Source: Ischnura elegans
Taxonomy: Eukaryota; Arthropoda; Insecta; Odonata; Coenagrionidae
Direction: 5' to 3'
DNA length: 64,000 bases
Assembly: GCF_921293095.1 (NCBI RefSeq)
Contig: NC_060247.1
Location: 116,393,111 to 116,457,110 of the forward strand
Made by a program: the position numbers and the translations under genes. The notes below the pieces were generated by a model, which worked only from the letters and a program-made list of their open reading frames with translations, was not told the DNA's origin and did no database searches. This document shows positions 21,906-34,211 of the stretch, piece after piece. Each line of letters opens with the position of its first letter. Position 1 is the first letter of the stretch.

Positions 21906-22702
21906 ACTTGGATGGCTTTTTCATGAATAAAATGCAGCTGCGAGCTAATTTCCCTTCTTCTGAAGTCCTGAACATATCTCAGGGCGAGAGGTATGTTTCA
22001 AATAATTGGTGAGACATATGCCAGGCTTCACTTGTGCTCACATATCGCAGCCTGATCTTCAGGATTGTTTGCTTACGTATGTAAAGGACAAGGCAGACAA
22101 AAACCCCGTGGATGTTTAAATAGAGCTGTGTGATACCTCATAATGAAGGCTTTCAATTCTTTGTTTGAACCATCTGAGCCATGTATGTAGTATCTTTGAT
22201 TGATAGCCAATTTAAACTCTTTAATAGCTCAATTTATACAGTTTACTCTATTCATGCTTTAATTCCTTTGTCTCAGGTCAGCAACTGCGATGCCCACCCA
22301 GCCGGCACAAACCATCAAATTTCTTTTTGGCAGCTGGATGTCATCCAGATGCAAAGAGTATGAGCGCATCCTTTCATATAGATGCCATCCATTTGCCGGT
22401 CCGCTGCCGAGGGGATGCAGAAGAGAGAGACCGCCGCACTTAGAGAGATGCCGTGAGGATGAAGGATGCACGAAAGTGCTGCCATCTAACTGCCGAAAAT
22501 TGAACTCGGTCGAACTAATTTCCGATATTGCTTGTCTGGTTATCTGTATCTCATGATTGTTTTACACTACTCGGGATAAATCAGAGCACGTTTTATTTCA
22601 AGAGTATAACTTTAATGACTCAGCATAAAACAAGAGACAGGCGAACAAAGGAATACAGGCGTACACAAGACAACATATGAGAACTTAAGTACAACATTCA
22701 CA

Positions 22703-23047
22703 ACATTGCTATCCATCGGAGTCCAAAACAAACGCAAGAGTTCAAATCCAGGAGAGTAGAGGTCAATGAGTGAGCGAGGGTCGATACCGGGAGATTAGAC
22801 AAAATTGCTGAAATGGTCAGAATTAAAAAATATCACTATAAAACACGCCCAACACAACACTCAATCTACGAGGTACAATATTGCTATCCATCGGAATCCA
22901 AAACAAACGCAGATTTCAAATCCAGGAGAGTAGAGGCCAATGAGTGAGCGAGGGTAGACACCGGGAGATTAGTCAAAATTGCTGCAATGGTCAGAATTAT
23001 AAAATATCACTTTAAAACACGCCCAACACAACACTCAATCTACGAGG
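22703..23047 (+). repeat. two tandem copies of a 175 bp unit
   Basis: attgctatccatcgg occurs at 22705 and 22880, and the following sequence (aatccaggagagtagagg, gtgagcgaggg, accgggagatta, aacacgcccaacacaac) repeats in the same order. The copies differ at a handful of positions. No coding was recognised. Confidence 0.85.
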
Positions 23048-23449
23048 CTCCAACACGTCGAGATAGGGAAAGATGGCTACCAGACAAGTCCATACCTACT
23101 GCTCTAGTCATTGGTAGTACCGTATGTTCGTGAAAATCTTGAATACAATGAATAATTATAATAATAATAGTTCTTGAAATTTTATAATAATTAATGCGAG
23201 GATTTGCAGATATTTTTAAGTATTAAACCACATCATGAAAAATATGGCATACATGGCGCAACTAGCAAAGGATGAAAGAAGGATATTTGGTACTCTAACG
23301 CGTCCTGTCACACATTGCATCCACTTCACATATAGATGCAGTATGGGCTGTGCCGGCTGGGCATTGCCAAATCTTTGTCTCTGACGAGTGAGAAATTCAT
23401 AAATTACAAAAACTGGTGTTATCACATCTGTATGCCTTTTTTATTTTAG

Positions 23450-23584
23450 TGCACAAATAAGCAATGCATATACCGAAGTTGGCAGTGTGATGGCGTAGCT
23501 GAATGTCAAGACGGCTCTGATGAAGTCAACTGTACATCAACAACGAACACGACGACCACAACCCCTATTCCATTTCTTCAGACG
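23450..23584 (+). CDS. SORL1: SORL1-like receptor, exon D: rest of LDLa repeat 3 and Thr-rich linker
   Basis: Acceptor tttattttag (AG at 23448-23449) and donor gtatgt (23585), phase 0 at both ends, 45 codons. It starts with the cysteine demanded by exon C: CTNKQCIYRSWQCDG, then AECQDGSDEVNC. So exons C and D together give a six-cysteine repeat with an intact calcium site. The tail TSTTNTTTTTPIPF is a threonine-rich linker likely to carry O-glycans. Vertebrate sorLA also has Ser/Thr/Pro-rich linkers within its LDLa cluster. The exon is too short to appear as a long open frame and was found by reading the splice sites. Confidence 0.88.
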
Positions 23585-24126
23585 GTATGTACACATTTGT
23601 ATAATATCTCATTTCATATATCAAAGGATTTTCTGAGATTTATGGCTATCATTCATTTGGCTTTCTTGTAATTTATATTTGGGTAAAAATAAAAATCCAA
23701 GTGAAAAGATTTGCATTATTCTTTTGGTGCGAATCGTTTTACCTGTGTAGTGATATAACAGAAATATTCTTTGAGTAGTATGTAGTTGCTTTTGTTTTTT
23801 CTATGAGCATGCCAGATGATGATGATTTAAAGCAAAGACAGAAACGAATTCTACATTTTTGGGTCTGCAGTCTGCAAAATACATGACCAGAGCCTTAAAT
23901 CATGGTATGGAAAAAATGAAGCCTTGAAGTGAGAGGCTCGGTATGATAGGGATGAAAGAAGAGAGGGCATAAGTTTTAGCACTGTCTCTCTCACTGTCAC
24001 TGCTATCAACCGCCGTATTCTGTGTCCATTTATGTGCTTCAGGTGCATGTAGCGGGAAATAACTCCGTTATGGATTTCCTTGTCTGTTGTTTTTGTACTC
24101 TCAGCACTCCTTTTTTTCTACCGCAG

Positions 24127-24325
24127 GGTCCGTGCGCAGAATGGATGTTTCGCTGCAGTAGCGACAAGTGCATCCCATACTGGTGGAAGTGTGACATGTT
24201 CGACGACTGTGGGGACAACAGCGATGAGATTGGCTGTGGCGATGAGCAGAAGGACACAACATCAACCGCGGTGTCAAGCACCCCCCAGAAAGTGTGCCAT
24301 AAGGACCATTTCCATTGCTTTCCAG
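24127..24325 (+). CDS. SORL1: SORL1-like receptor, exon E: LDLa repeat 4 and start of repeat 5
   Basis: Acceptor tttctaccgcag (AG at 24125-24126), donor gtgagact (24326), phase 0 start and phase 1 end. It encodes a complete repeat, [31 protein letters not shown], then a Ser/Thr linker ([12 protein letters not shown]) and the first two cysteines of repeat 5, [11 protein letters not shown]. Exon D ends in phase 0 only 542 bp upstream, making this the shortest intron of the cluster. The GDNSDE calcium site is canonical. Confidence 0.9.
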
Positions 24326-24365
24326 GTGAGACTCCAGCTTCTCAATCCTACAATTAAAAGAGGGC

Positions 24366-25836
24366 CTACGCCCTATTGCAAAATTCAATTGAAAAAAATT
24401 CAACTAAAATTTGTCACACTTCAATTTAACGGTACAATTTAATGCAATTGAACGTTTTTCAAATACACAAATTCTTCCAATATGGTAAATTTATAAGAGA
24501 GATATGCTTTAAAATCTAAATTTCACGAATCCCGAATTCTAAATACATAAAATATGTAAATAGAATTACAATTGAAATATTTCTTGGAGCAGTGTAGTAA
24601 AAACTTTAATTTTAGTTCCACATCTTCCGTTACCTCTAGCAATCTTGTATAGTTTTCGAAAACCTATACAGTTTTGCCATGATTATCAGAACAATAACTA
24701 TACCATCTTTTATCACTTCTAAAAACTTGAATAGTCATCTTTAAGGAAAATGTTATCCATATTAACAGAAAAGCAACACTAGAATTACAACTTCACCAGT
24801 TCCAACAATGTTGAATAGTTATCGAAAAGCAAAAGTTCAGCCGTGATTGTGGCGATAATAACTACACCAACAAATATCTCACATGTCTTTATCTAATAAA
24901 GACTTCTTTAAATTACTAATGAATATAATCTGGTATAGCATTAAGCCAACATAAAACGTTTGTTTCACAACAGATACATGTTACTCATGTTTATACCAGA
25001 ACACGGGGATTTCAATTCACACAAACAAACCTGCATGATAGGTACTACTCTAACAATGCTTGTTGTTTCTTGTCGGCGACGTAACGCACGTAAGCATAAT
25101 TATGTAAAATAAATATTCTTTCATGCTAAATACAAATTCTACTAATCGATCAAAAAACTGAAGACTAGCGATAAATTACTGAATGAACACACTAAAACAC
25201 AACAATCATATAAAGGCTTTCACTGTATAACTTAAGAGACGCACGAATGACATAAGTCAGGGCTTAGGGGAGAAAAATGCTGATATTAATAATTTTTTTC
25301 TCCAACAGCAAAAACTTAGCCACAATTCAGTTAACCACATGCTCATAAACATGAATAACGCGATAACTGCTGCATGCTGGTGATTGATCACCCCCTGCCA
25401 AATACCCTAGAGGTGGTTCGCAGGGTACTGTGTAGATATAGATAACGGTATCGGAGTTGTTATCGTTCGCTATCTTCCCTCGGCAGGTGCCGACACTATG
25501 CCGTCATTTGTGGTTTGTGATAATCGTGATAATGAATACCAGCAGATACCTTGTAGGTGAATTCAATTGAATATTGAGATTTTCAATTGAATATTAGTGA
25601 ATTCATTTGAATATTTGGGATTTCAATTGAATACTTGAGAATTAAATTGGATACTTCAGAATTCAATTGAAAATTTGAAAATTCAATGGAATCTTTTCTT
25701 TGAATTCAATTTGATTTCCTAATATGCAATTGAATATTCGTATTTTTAATTTAGTATTTGGAAATGCAATTAATACGAGGAATTCAATTGAAAATTGGCA
25801 TATTCAATTGATTTGGCAGATTTTTTCCAATAGGGC
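24366..25836. mobile_element. CAATTG-rich element, copy 2 with both ends
   Basis: The left end ggcctacgccctattgcaaaa and the right end ttttttccaatagggcc are inverted (GCCCTATTGSAAAA). Runs of TTCAATTGAA-type palindromes stand at both ends (24382-24440 and 25555-25815). The block 24470-24700 matches copy 1. A jockey-like LINE tail is inserted near 25366-25441. No transposase was found, so it is non-autonomous. Confidence 0.65.
25366..25441 (+). mobile_element. jockey-like LINE, extreme 3' end only
   Basis: tgcatgctggtgattgatca, cccctgccaaa, tagaggtggttcgcag and gtagatatagat match the 3' ends of the LINE copies at 28020-28128 (plus) and 26157-26230 (minus). Only about 75 bp are present. It sits inside the CAATTG-rich element. 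Confidence 0.75.
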
Positions 25837-26156
25837 CAATTGATTGGTATTTTTGTTAAGATTGGCGATATTTTGTCAGATGTAAGGAGCACCTTTGATG
25901 CGGGCAACAGACAATTAGATACCTGGTGGGCAACATACAATTGCATATTTTATGGGAATGACTTAATTCATCCAGATGGCTAAATATTAGGGATGGTCGG
26001 ATCTGATACTTCGGAATCAAATATCCGCGGATATTGCCCTTCATCGGATACTTCGTATCCAAATTCCCTGGAGGCATCGGATCTGGATCCGAAATTTTAA
26101 ATTTATGCTTCAGTGAATGCAGTACGAGGGAGTGGATAGTTCCGATCGACATATAC

Positions 26157-26613
26157 ATCTAGATAATACACTGCAAGCCACCTCTAGGTGTTTGGCAGGG
26201 GGTGATGCATCACCAGCATGCAGCATGCAGTTGGACTCCAAAATGCACACCACACAGTACAAAAAACGTCACGCATACTAAAAAATTATACTACTATATG
26301 CTGTTAGAAATAATAATAAAATTAAGAAACATGCATTAAGTTTTACAGAGGTTAGTTGGCTACACCACAAGTCATGCAATCTATTTATGAGTTCTATCGC
26401 TGCCATTATAATCTCTTATTGATTGTGGAAAAAATGACATTCTGAACCTGTCTGTTCTACAATCTATCTCTCTTATTTTATTTATATGATCTGATCTTTC
26501 GTAGTATGTTGGCGTCCGTAAGATATGGTTAACTTCGTCAGAAAGAAAAATACTTTTGAATTTAACTAAAATTTTTAGTCTATTTTTCAATCTACGGTCC
26601 GACAGAGATACCC
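26157..26613 (-). mobile_element. jockey-like LINE (outer copy), 3' part
   Basis: The minus strand reads SDRRLKNRLKILVKFKS, then DEVNHILRTPTYYERSDHIN and RMSFFPQSIRDYN, followed by the same 3' untranslated end as the plus-strand copy at 27.2-28.1 kb. It is the continuation of the minus-strand LINE at 31008-32530, from which it is cut off by the LINE at 26614-31007. The break falls inside a DKLG-WESLSDRR segment that is intact in the plus-strand copy. Confidence 0.85.
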
Positions 26614-29600
26614 ATCATCATCATCATCGCCACTTGTCAACAATCCTAGGATTGGTTTGACGCAGCTCTCCACTTTATTCTCCTATCAGCTAATCATTTC
26701 CCACCTACGTATTTCTTCTCTTTCACATCTCTCTTTACTTGTTCCATATATTTTGTTCGAGGTCTTCCTTTTCCGTTCTTGCCTTCCACTTGTCCCTCGA
26801 CGATTGTCTTCATCAGGCCATCATGTCTCAAGATGTGGCCTATAAGGCTGTTCCGTGTTCTTATTAAGATTTTCATGAGGCTTCTCTTCTCTCCTACTCT
26901 TTTTGGACTTCCTCGTTACTAACTCGGTCGATCCATTTGATTTTCATCATTCTTCCGTAGCACCACATTTCGAAGGCCTCTATCCTTGCTTTCTCCGCTG
27001 CGGTCATTGTCCATGCCTCACTTCCGTATAGGAATATACTCCAATTATAGGGTCTTATAAATTGTTTCTTTACTTCCATATTGAAGTTTCCCGCTGTTAT
27101 CAGGTCTCTCTTTCGGTGGAATGCTCGCTTCGCCTGGGCTATTCTGTTGATAATTTCTTTCTTACTTCTCCCGTCACTTACACTCCCGTCACAACTAACG
27201 AATGACCTTGCTGCTATCCAAGCTTGGTGCGATGCATGGCAGTTAGAATTAAACTTGGAAAAATGCGTCGTAATGAATTTATGGAAGAAGAATAACTCCC
27301 TACAGCGTAACTATATCATTCGGGGCACCCAGTTAAAGGCATTTGAATCCGTGAAATATCTACGGGTTAGACTCAATAATGATCTATCGTGGAATAAACA
27401 TATTCGAGAAATAACCGGTCAAGCTAATCGTAAAATGGGTTTTGTTAAAAGAATATTAGGAAAGTGCGACGACAAAGTGAGAGAAATTAGCTACTTTTCC
27501 CTCGTTAGGCCACATCTGGAATACGTTGCCAGTGTTTGGGACCCTCATGAAAAAGGCATAATAACAGAGTTAGAACGCGTGCAAAGAAGAGCTGCCAGGT
27601 ATGTGAAAGGTCGTTAAGATAGTCTTGTTAGTGTAACTGACCTCTTAGATAAACTCGGATGGGAATCTCTGTCGGACCGTAGATTGAAAAACAGACTAAA
27701 CCTTTTAGATAAATTCAAGAGCAGTGTCTTTTCTGACGAAGTTAACCATATCTTGCGGACGCCAACGTACTACGGAAGATCAAATCATATAAATAAAATA
27801 AGAGAGATAGATTGCAGAACAGACAGATTCCGAATGTCGTTTTTTCCACGATCAATAAGAGATTATAACGGCAGCAATAGAACTTGTAAATAGATTGCAT
27901 GACTTGTAGTGTAGCCTACTAACCTATGTAAAACTTAATGCATGTATCTTAATTTTATTATTATTTCTAACAGCATATGGTATTATAGTTTGTTATTATA
28001 CGGGACGTTTTTTGGACGGTGTGGTGTGCATGTGGGAGTCCAAATGCAGGCTGCATGCTGGTGATTGATCACCCCCTGCCAAACACCCTAGAGGTGGCTC
28101 GCAGCGTATTATGTAGATGTAGATGTAGTTATCTTGCTTCCCAAATAACCGAATTCATCCACCTTTATCAGTTTTTTCTTCCCTATTTTAATGTTAGTCT
28201 TGACTTCTTCTCTTCTGCTGCATACTAAGATCTTGGTTTTCTTCGTGCTTATTTTCAGTTGATATCTACCCATTACCCCACTCATATTAACCAGAATATT
28301 TTTCAAATCCGTCTCTGTTTCTGCTATAACGGCTATGTCATCGGCAAATCTTCGCATGCTAATTTTTTCTCCATGGATCTTCACTCCCAATGCCTTTTCT
28401 TTGATTTCATTAATGGCTTTCTCAATGTAAACGTTAAAAATTAAGGGTGACACTGAGCAACCTTGTCGCATTCCTTTCCTAATTCTTGCTTCTTCACAGC
28501 TGGGCCCTGATTTTATCACCGCTACTTGGTTTTTGTATAAACTGTGGATGATTCTTCTGTCATTTTAAAGAACCTCTAATTTTTTTTTTAGGATTCCAAG
28601 CAATGTGCTCCAATCCACGTTGTAAAATGCTTTCTCTAAGTCCACAAACGCAACGAATGTTGGCTTGTTCTTTTCCATTCTCTACTCTATGAGCAGTCTA
28701 AGGGCCAATATTGCTTCTCTTGTGCCTTTCTTTTTTCTGAATCCAAATTGGTCCTAATCTAAGTACTCCTCTACTTTTCGTTCTATTTTTCCATAGATGA
28801 TCCTTTTCAGTATCTTCGACGCATGTGTAGTAAGGCTTACTATCCAAAAGTCTCCGTAGTTCTCCGCTCTTTTCTTCTTAGGAATAGGGATGATAATGTT
28901 CCTCTCGAAGTCCTTTGGTATCTCACCTGTCGAATACATTTCACTAATGATTTTGTATGGCTGTTTCAACGTCTTCTCTCCTGAATTTGTAATTAGTTTT
29001 GCAGGAATGTTATAACTGCTACACGCTTTATTTCTCCTGAGGTCTCTTACAGCCGCATCAAATTCCGATATTAAAATTGGGGGTCCCATGTCATCGGCAT
29101 TCACTTCCCTCTCGTTTTCAATAGCTGAGGCTTCTTCCTTTGTACAAATCTTCCAGATATTCCTTCCACCTTTTCCCTTTTTCTTCGTTTTCAATCATTA
29201 GTTCTCCGTTTTTGTCCCTAAGGGTATTACATCTTACGCTCCTTTCCTTAAAGTGGTTCCTTACCATCCTATATGCGGCCTGTACTTTCCTATGTTTAAG
29301 ATTGTTTTGTAAGTCTTCACAAATACTTTTCATCCACGTTTCTCTAGCCTTCCGCGCTTTTCGACATATTTCGTTCCTTATTCTCTTGTAACAATTCTGT
29401 CCTTCCTCTGTTTTCGCAGCCTTGTATTTTCTTCTTTCTTCAATGAGATCTAATACTTCCTGCGTGATCCATGGTTTTTTCATAACGACTGTTCTTGTAC
29501 CAAGAACTTCCTCAGCTGCTGCCTGCAGACCACTTCCAATGGTTTTCCAACTCTCTTCCATTGGTTTATTAGTCGTATCCGTCCCTATTATTTTTTCTGC

Positions 29601-31007
29601 AGCCTCTTTAAAAGCCAGTTGATGCTGAACCTCCTTCAATTTTTCAACCTGCCATATGTTTTTCACGGCTTTCTTCATTTTTTTAAATTTAAGGTGGCAT
29701 TTCATCATAACTAAGTTATGGCCACTATGGATATCTGCCCCGGGATAACTTTTGCAGTCCTTCACCTGGTTCCTGAATCTTTGTTTCACTAGAATGTAGT
29801 CAATTTGGAATCTCTTAAGGTCTCCTGGCATCATCCACGTGTATCTTCTTCGCAGGGTGTTTTTGAATAAAGTATTGGCAACCACTAGCCTGTGCTCAGT
29901 GCAGAATTCATGTAGCCTTTCTCCTCTTTCATTTCGGTTACCTAACCCACATTTCCCAGTTATTATTCCGTCTTGACCCTCGCCGATGACGGCGTTCCAG
30001 TCACCTAAAATAATAAGATTTTCTTCCCCTCTTACCTGCTTGATAACTTCCGCTATATCTTGGTAGACATCTTCTACTTCTTCATCTTCATAATCTCACG
30101 TAGGCATGTAAACCTGCACGACTACAGTAGCTACGGGTTTAGTATCTATCTTCACCATTACTATCCTTTCATTAAACTGCAGGTAGGTTTAACACGCATT
30201 CCGGCACTTTTTCTAAGCATTATGCCTACTCCAGCGTTACCATTTAGCGATCCTGTGAGTATCATTCTGTAGCTTCCACTCCAAAAGTCTCCTTCCTGGG
30301 GCCACTTCATTTCGCTGATGCCTAATAATATTTCGCTGATGACGAATTTTTTCAAATTCGTTCTACGCATCTCCACCTTCAAGTTCTCTAGCTTAACGCA
30401 GGTACGAAGTGAACTGACGCTCCATGTTCCTATCCGTAACATTCTATCTCGTTTGACCTATGTACCCTCTCGAGTAGTCCCCGCCCGGAGATCCGAATGG
30501 GGGACTAGTTTACCTCCGGAATATTTTAACCGAGGGAATTCCATCATGTCATTTTATAAATTGAGTGGAGTAGCTACGACTCCTCGGGATGATGATGTGG
30601 TGGTTTCCCCTTGCCTTCCACATCGCAGTACTACAGCCGTTAAAGTAATTGTTACCACGCCCGTAGTGAAATGTTTGTCGCTTTACCGACCAGTATGGTC
30701 TCCACCTTCAAACATATAAAGAAGAGCTGCTGCCCTCTCCCCCGGGTGATGAGAGGCATAATTGTTGGCGGATCCCAGTCGTCAGGTTACGGTATCTTCA
30801 CAGGTTTCGGTATCATTTAAATGGTAGACATCTTCTACCTTACCCAAGGGTTGCCCAATACCCCCTCAGAACACCGCCGCTTTTTGTCCACGACTGCTTA
30901 TTCGGCGATAGAACTCGGTTATCTCGCAGCTAACCTCTATATCTAAAGGTCGACCCACCATCCGCAACCCGGTGGACGCACTCGGTGGCTTTAAGCTCAG
31001 CCGCGAG
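26614..31007 (-). mobile_element. nearly full-length APE-type LINE, minus strand
   Basis: Read on the minus strand, in order: a 5' region (31007-30443); endonuclease start (LRIGTWSVSSLRT, 30442-30161) with frameshifts; linker (29885-29118, LKRFQIDYILVKQRFRNQV); RT fingers and palm (29194-28754); the RT core with RKGMRQGCSVSPLIFN and FADDIAVIAE (28519-28109); the C-terminal GSEAWTM region (27079-26894); and GHILRHDG...GRPRTKYMEQV (26876-26694). It ends in a GATGAT tail at 26614. The family is often mis-annotated as craniofacial development protein 2-like. Several stops and frame changes make it inactive. A second LINE is inserted at 27181-28128. Confidence 0.88.
27181..28128 (+). mobile_element. 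jockey-like LINE (inner copy), 5'-truncated, plus strand
   Basis: It starts in the RT region (LTNDLAAIQAWCDAWQLELN), goes through RGTQLKAFESVKYL, SYFSLVRPHLEYVASVWDPH and RVQRRAARYVKGR, and closes with the 3' untranslated end and a TAGATG tail. One stop at 27615-27617 is the main lesion in the part present. The host LINE reads GYLGSKIT on one side and SDGRSKKEIINRIAQAKRAF on the other, so the insertion cut a conserved GSKITSDGRS segment. This is the youngest layer of the nest. Confidence 0.88.
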
Positions 31008-32530
31008 CATCCGAGTTTATCTAAGAGGTCAGTTACACTAACAAGACTATCGTAACGACCTTTCACATACCTGGCAGCTCTTTTTGCACGCGTTCCTACT
31101 CCTTTATTAAGCCTTTTTCATAAGGGTCCCAAACACTGGCAGCGTATTCCAAATGTGGTCTAACGAGAGAAAGGTAGCTAATTTCTTTCACTTTGTCGTC
31201 GCATTTTCCTCATATTCTTTTAACAAAACCCATTTTACGATTAGCTTGACCGGTTATTTCTCGAATATGTATATTCCGCGATAGATCATTATTGAGTCTA
31301 ACTTCTAGATATTTAACGGATTCAACAGTCCCTAATTGGGTACCTCGAATTCTATAGCTACGTTGTAGGGAGTTATTCTTCTTTCAGAAATTCATTACGA
31401 CGCATTTTTTTCAAATTTAATTCTACTGCCAAGCATCGCACCTCGCTTGGATAGCAGCAAGGTCATTCGTTAGTTCATCTATATCTTTGCTGGAATGGAT
31501 TTCTCTGTAAACTACAGCGTCGTCAGCAAATAATCGTAACTTACTGTGTACTACTTCGCCAATGTCGTTTATATAAAGAAGGAATAGGAGTGGGCTAATG
31601 ACACTACCCTGAGGGACGCCAGAAGTGACTCTAACCTCATTGGAGACTGCACCGTCTAATACTACTCTTTGGACGCGGTCGCTCAAAAATTCTCTTATCC
31701 AGGAAATGACATCTTCGTCTAGACCATAATATTTCAGTTTTATTGTTCACTTTCCTTGGGGTACTTTATCAAATGCTTTTTTGAACTCAAGAAAAATTGC
31801 GTCTACTGGAATGTTGTCTTCTCCAGAGACTTAAATAACGTGGGCGAAAAGCGCTAATTAAGTTTCGCACGATCTGCTTTTCCTGAATCCATGTTGAGTT
31901 CTCATTAACAAGTTTTGCGCGTCTAGGTGTTTCATTACCGAACTGACTACGATGTGTTCAAGTACTTTACATTAGATGGACGTTAAAGATATCGGCCTGT
32001 AATTAGATGGCTGTTCCTTGTCTCCACTTTTGAATATTGGCGTTACATTAGCGATTTTCCAGTCACTAGGTACTTCGTGTTGCTTGATGGATTTAGTAAA
32101 TATTATTTACAAGTAGGGGGCAATTTCTGAGGCTAGTTCTCTAATACGCGAGATGGGATTTTGTCTGGACCAGGTGATATATTTGGACTGAGCGATTTCA
32201 ATATATTTTCTATTCCGTGCGTACTAATGTCAATAGGCGGCATCTTTCGTATGCAGAGATTGTCAACGGTCTCGGGTGAGTTCTCGGAAGGCTCGGTGAA
32301 CACGCTCTTGATGTAGGAATTTAATAAATTGGCTGTATCGCAACTGTTTGTCAACACATCTCCATTGCCCTTTCTCAGCAAACATACGGTAGATCGTTTG
32401 TCTTGAACTTTCCTAACATATGACCCAAATGCTTTTGGGTTATCCCGTAACTGCTCTACCATCTATTCGCATGCGCCGTCGCATTGCGATGCTTGTCCGA
32501 CTCAAGAAGCATTTTGTTTAACAGCTCTCT
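31008..32530 (-). mobile_element. jockey-like LINE (outer copy), RT part
   Basis: The minus strand reads QLRDNPKAFGSYVRKVQD (32460), SPGPDKIPSRVL, then RT core GVPQGSVISPLLFLLYIND and LRLFADDAVVYREI (31686-31423), then RRAARYVKGRYDSLVSVTD up to the break at 31008. Frames are broken several times. The 5' end is truncated near 32530. With 26157-26613 it makes one copy split by the LINE at 26614-31007. Confidence 0.85.
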
Positions 32531-34211
32531 TACGAGTTATGCAACAGGATTTCTGCCGAGGAAAATTTTGCGGCAAAATGCTACAGACACATAGTGTGAC
32601 TCTTCCCAAGAGGACCCAACCACCATCGGGAGAATCTCAACACCATAGGATAACAACCACGTCAAAAGTGACTACGTTGCCGATTAAAAAAAAACACTCT
32701 CTGCCCTCCATCAACCCATGCCTTTAAGGTTTTTTCCTTTCCGAGACCATGCATTCGATAAATCATTATTTTCGAAGGAAAATATCAAGTTACAAGGGAA
32801 CAATGGAAGCGTGTTTCATCCGTACCTCATGTCACCAACTGACTTTTTTCATCTTACTTGCTTCAATTCTCCGTTTCTCGTGAGCAAATGCTAGGTGAGT
32901 GACTTACTGGATCCGGAGATGTATCGATAGCTTTCGTCAATTGGATGATGTGTCCGAGATTCATAAAATAATGAGACCAAACGCGTCGCATTTCAAGCAT
33001 ATTTAGTTTTTTAAGCTAAAATTGATTGAAAGAAAGTCCTTTCAGTTACAACATGACTATACCAATTTTCAGCATTGTCCAAGCAGCAGAATGTAAAAAA
33101 ACAGGCGTGGTAGCAGTTCCGTCAAACAAGAAGATAAGGCCCGGAAGCTCCAGCTGTATGTATCACATAGGTGCCCGACTTCGCTTTGCAGGCAATGACG
33201 TCACAAAATAGCAAGATCTAACATGTTCGTCCTTGGCTCCCTCATTCGTAGTGTCGTTGCTTGAAAGACAGAGGGAGCGCGCTCCTTCCCCTCCACCTCT
33301 CCTTCACGCGATTCTGCTACCCACCCCATTCTCTCGCTGATCGGTCTTCTCGTTCTGTTACCGCAACTCGTCGCACGTGCCGCTAACGTTGTTCTAGCAT
33401 TGTCAATTGTGCTGCAGTGTTGCGCAGTTGCAATTTAATTTAAGATATACCGATAAAAATGTATGTCATTGTGTAAAAAAATTTTTATTGACATAAAGAG
33501 AACCATGTGCGTGCATGGTGACGTGAAACTATCGCGAGGAAGTTAATATTCCATCTCACTGCAAGTGAAGCATTTGCGGGAGGAACACAAGTGAGTATGC
33601 CATGAGAAAGTGACTGAATTCGGGGGAAACTTATGTGAGGAATATAAAAATGCAGTCTATGGTTTATTCGAAGATTGAAATCTATTTTTATTTCCAAACG
33701 CAAGCGTAACAGTTTACATACCGAGCGAGTAATGATTTTATCACTTTTTAAAATTAGAAAGCTTATAAAAATGATTTTTAATCAGTAAAAATATTAAAAC
33801 GTGTATGAAAATCTAAATAGCATTCCTTTGATTGTAAATACCAAGAAGAAACTTTAATAATGACTTCATTCTATAGCAGACAGTTGAAAATGCGTTAGGA
33901 TTCGAAAATATCCGAAGATCCGGTCCGAAAATCAAGGTTCCTATCCGGATCCGAAGAAATCCTGGATTCGTCGTCCATCCCTACTAAACATGCAAGATTT
34001 TCATCACCTATGTTAGTTACCCCTCTTCCACCTGTTTATTTGCATGATATATCTAGCAGGTCTGAGGTCCGCTATAGTCTTGGAAATTATGAACAATTAT
34101 AAGAGTTTTAATTTAATGCACATTTAAAAGATCATAATCAAAATATCATACGTTTGCTCAGAAACATTTAGTCGGAGCAGCAAAGTAGAAAATTAATGTC
34201 GATAGGATTTA

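Larger units (their letters stand above)
14139..23449 (+). other. intron C-D of the SORL1-like gene
   Basis: A 9.3 kb phase 0 intron with a MITE, a SINE, a piggyBac element, an inverted-repeat element and a CAATTG-rich element, listed separately. I recognise nothing in 15020-16744 or 19510-21380. Confidence 0.65.
25988..33983. mobile_element. hAT-type element, shell of a nested transposon cluster
   Basis: The left end TAGGGATGGTCGGATC (25988) and the right end GTCGTCCATCCCTA (to 33983) are inverted. They are flanked by ctaaatat (25980-25987) and ctaaacat (33984-33991), an 8 bp target duplication with one mismatch. Both arms carry GGATCCGAA-type motifs. The left arm is about 170 bp and the right arm about 1.45 kb, and all between them is LINE sequence. 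No hAT transposase was recognised in the right arm, where I see no long meaningful frame. Confidence 0.7.

Noticed and set aside
22290-22556. Cysteine-containing frame (SWMSSRCKEYERIL...) before exon D, at first taken for an LDLa exon
   Set aside because: Cysteine spacing and the acidic calcium motif of LDLa are absent, and exons C and D already join in phase without it.
21430-25815. CRISPR-like array of TTCAATTGAA repeats
   Set aside because: The repeats are short palindromes with irregular, repeat-like spacing and no unique spacers; this is a eukaryotic transposon.
30318-30719. Plus-strand frame of 133 residues
   Set aside because: Antisense of the LINE 5' region, whose endonuclease start reads on the minus strand.
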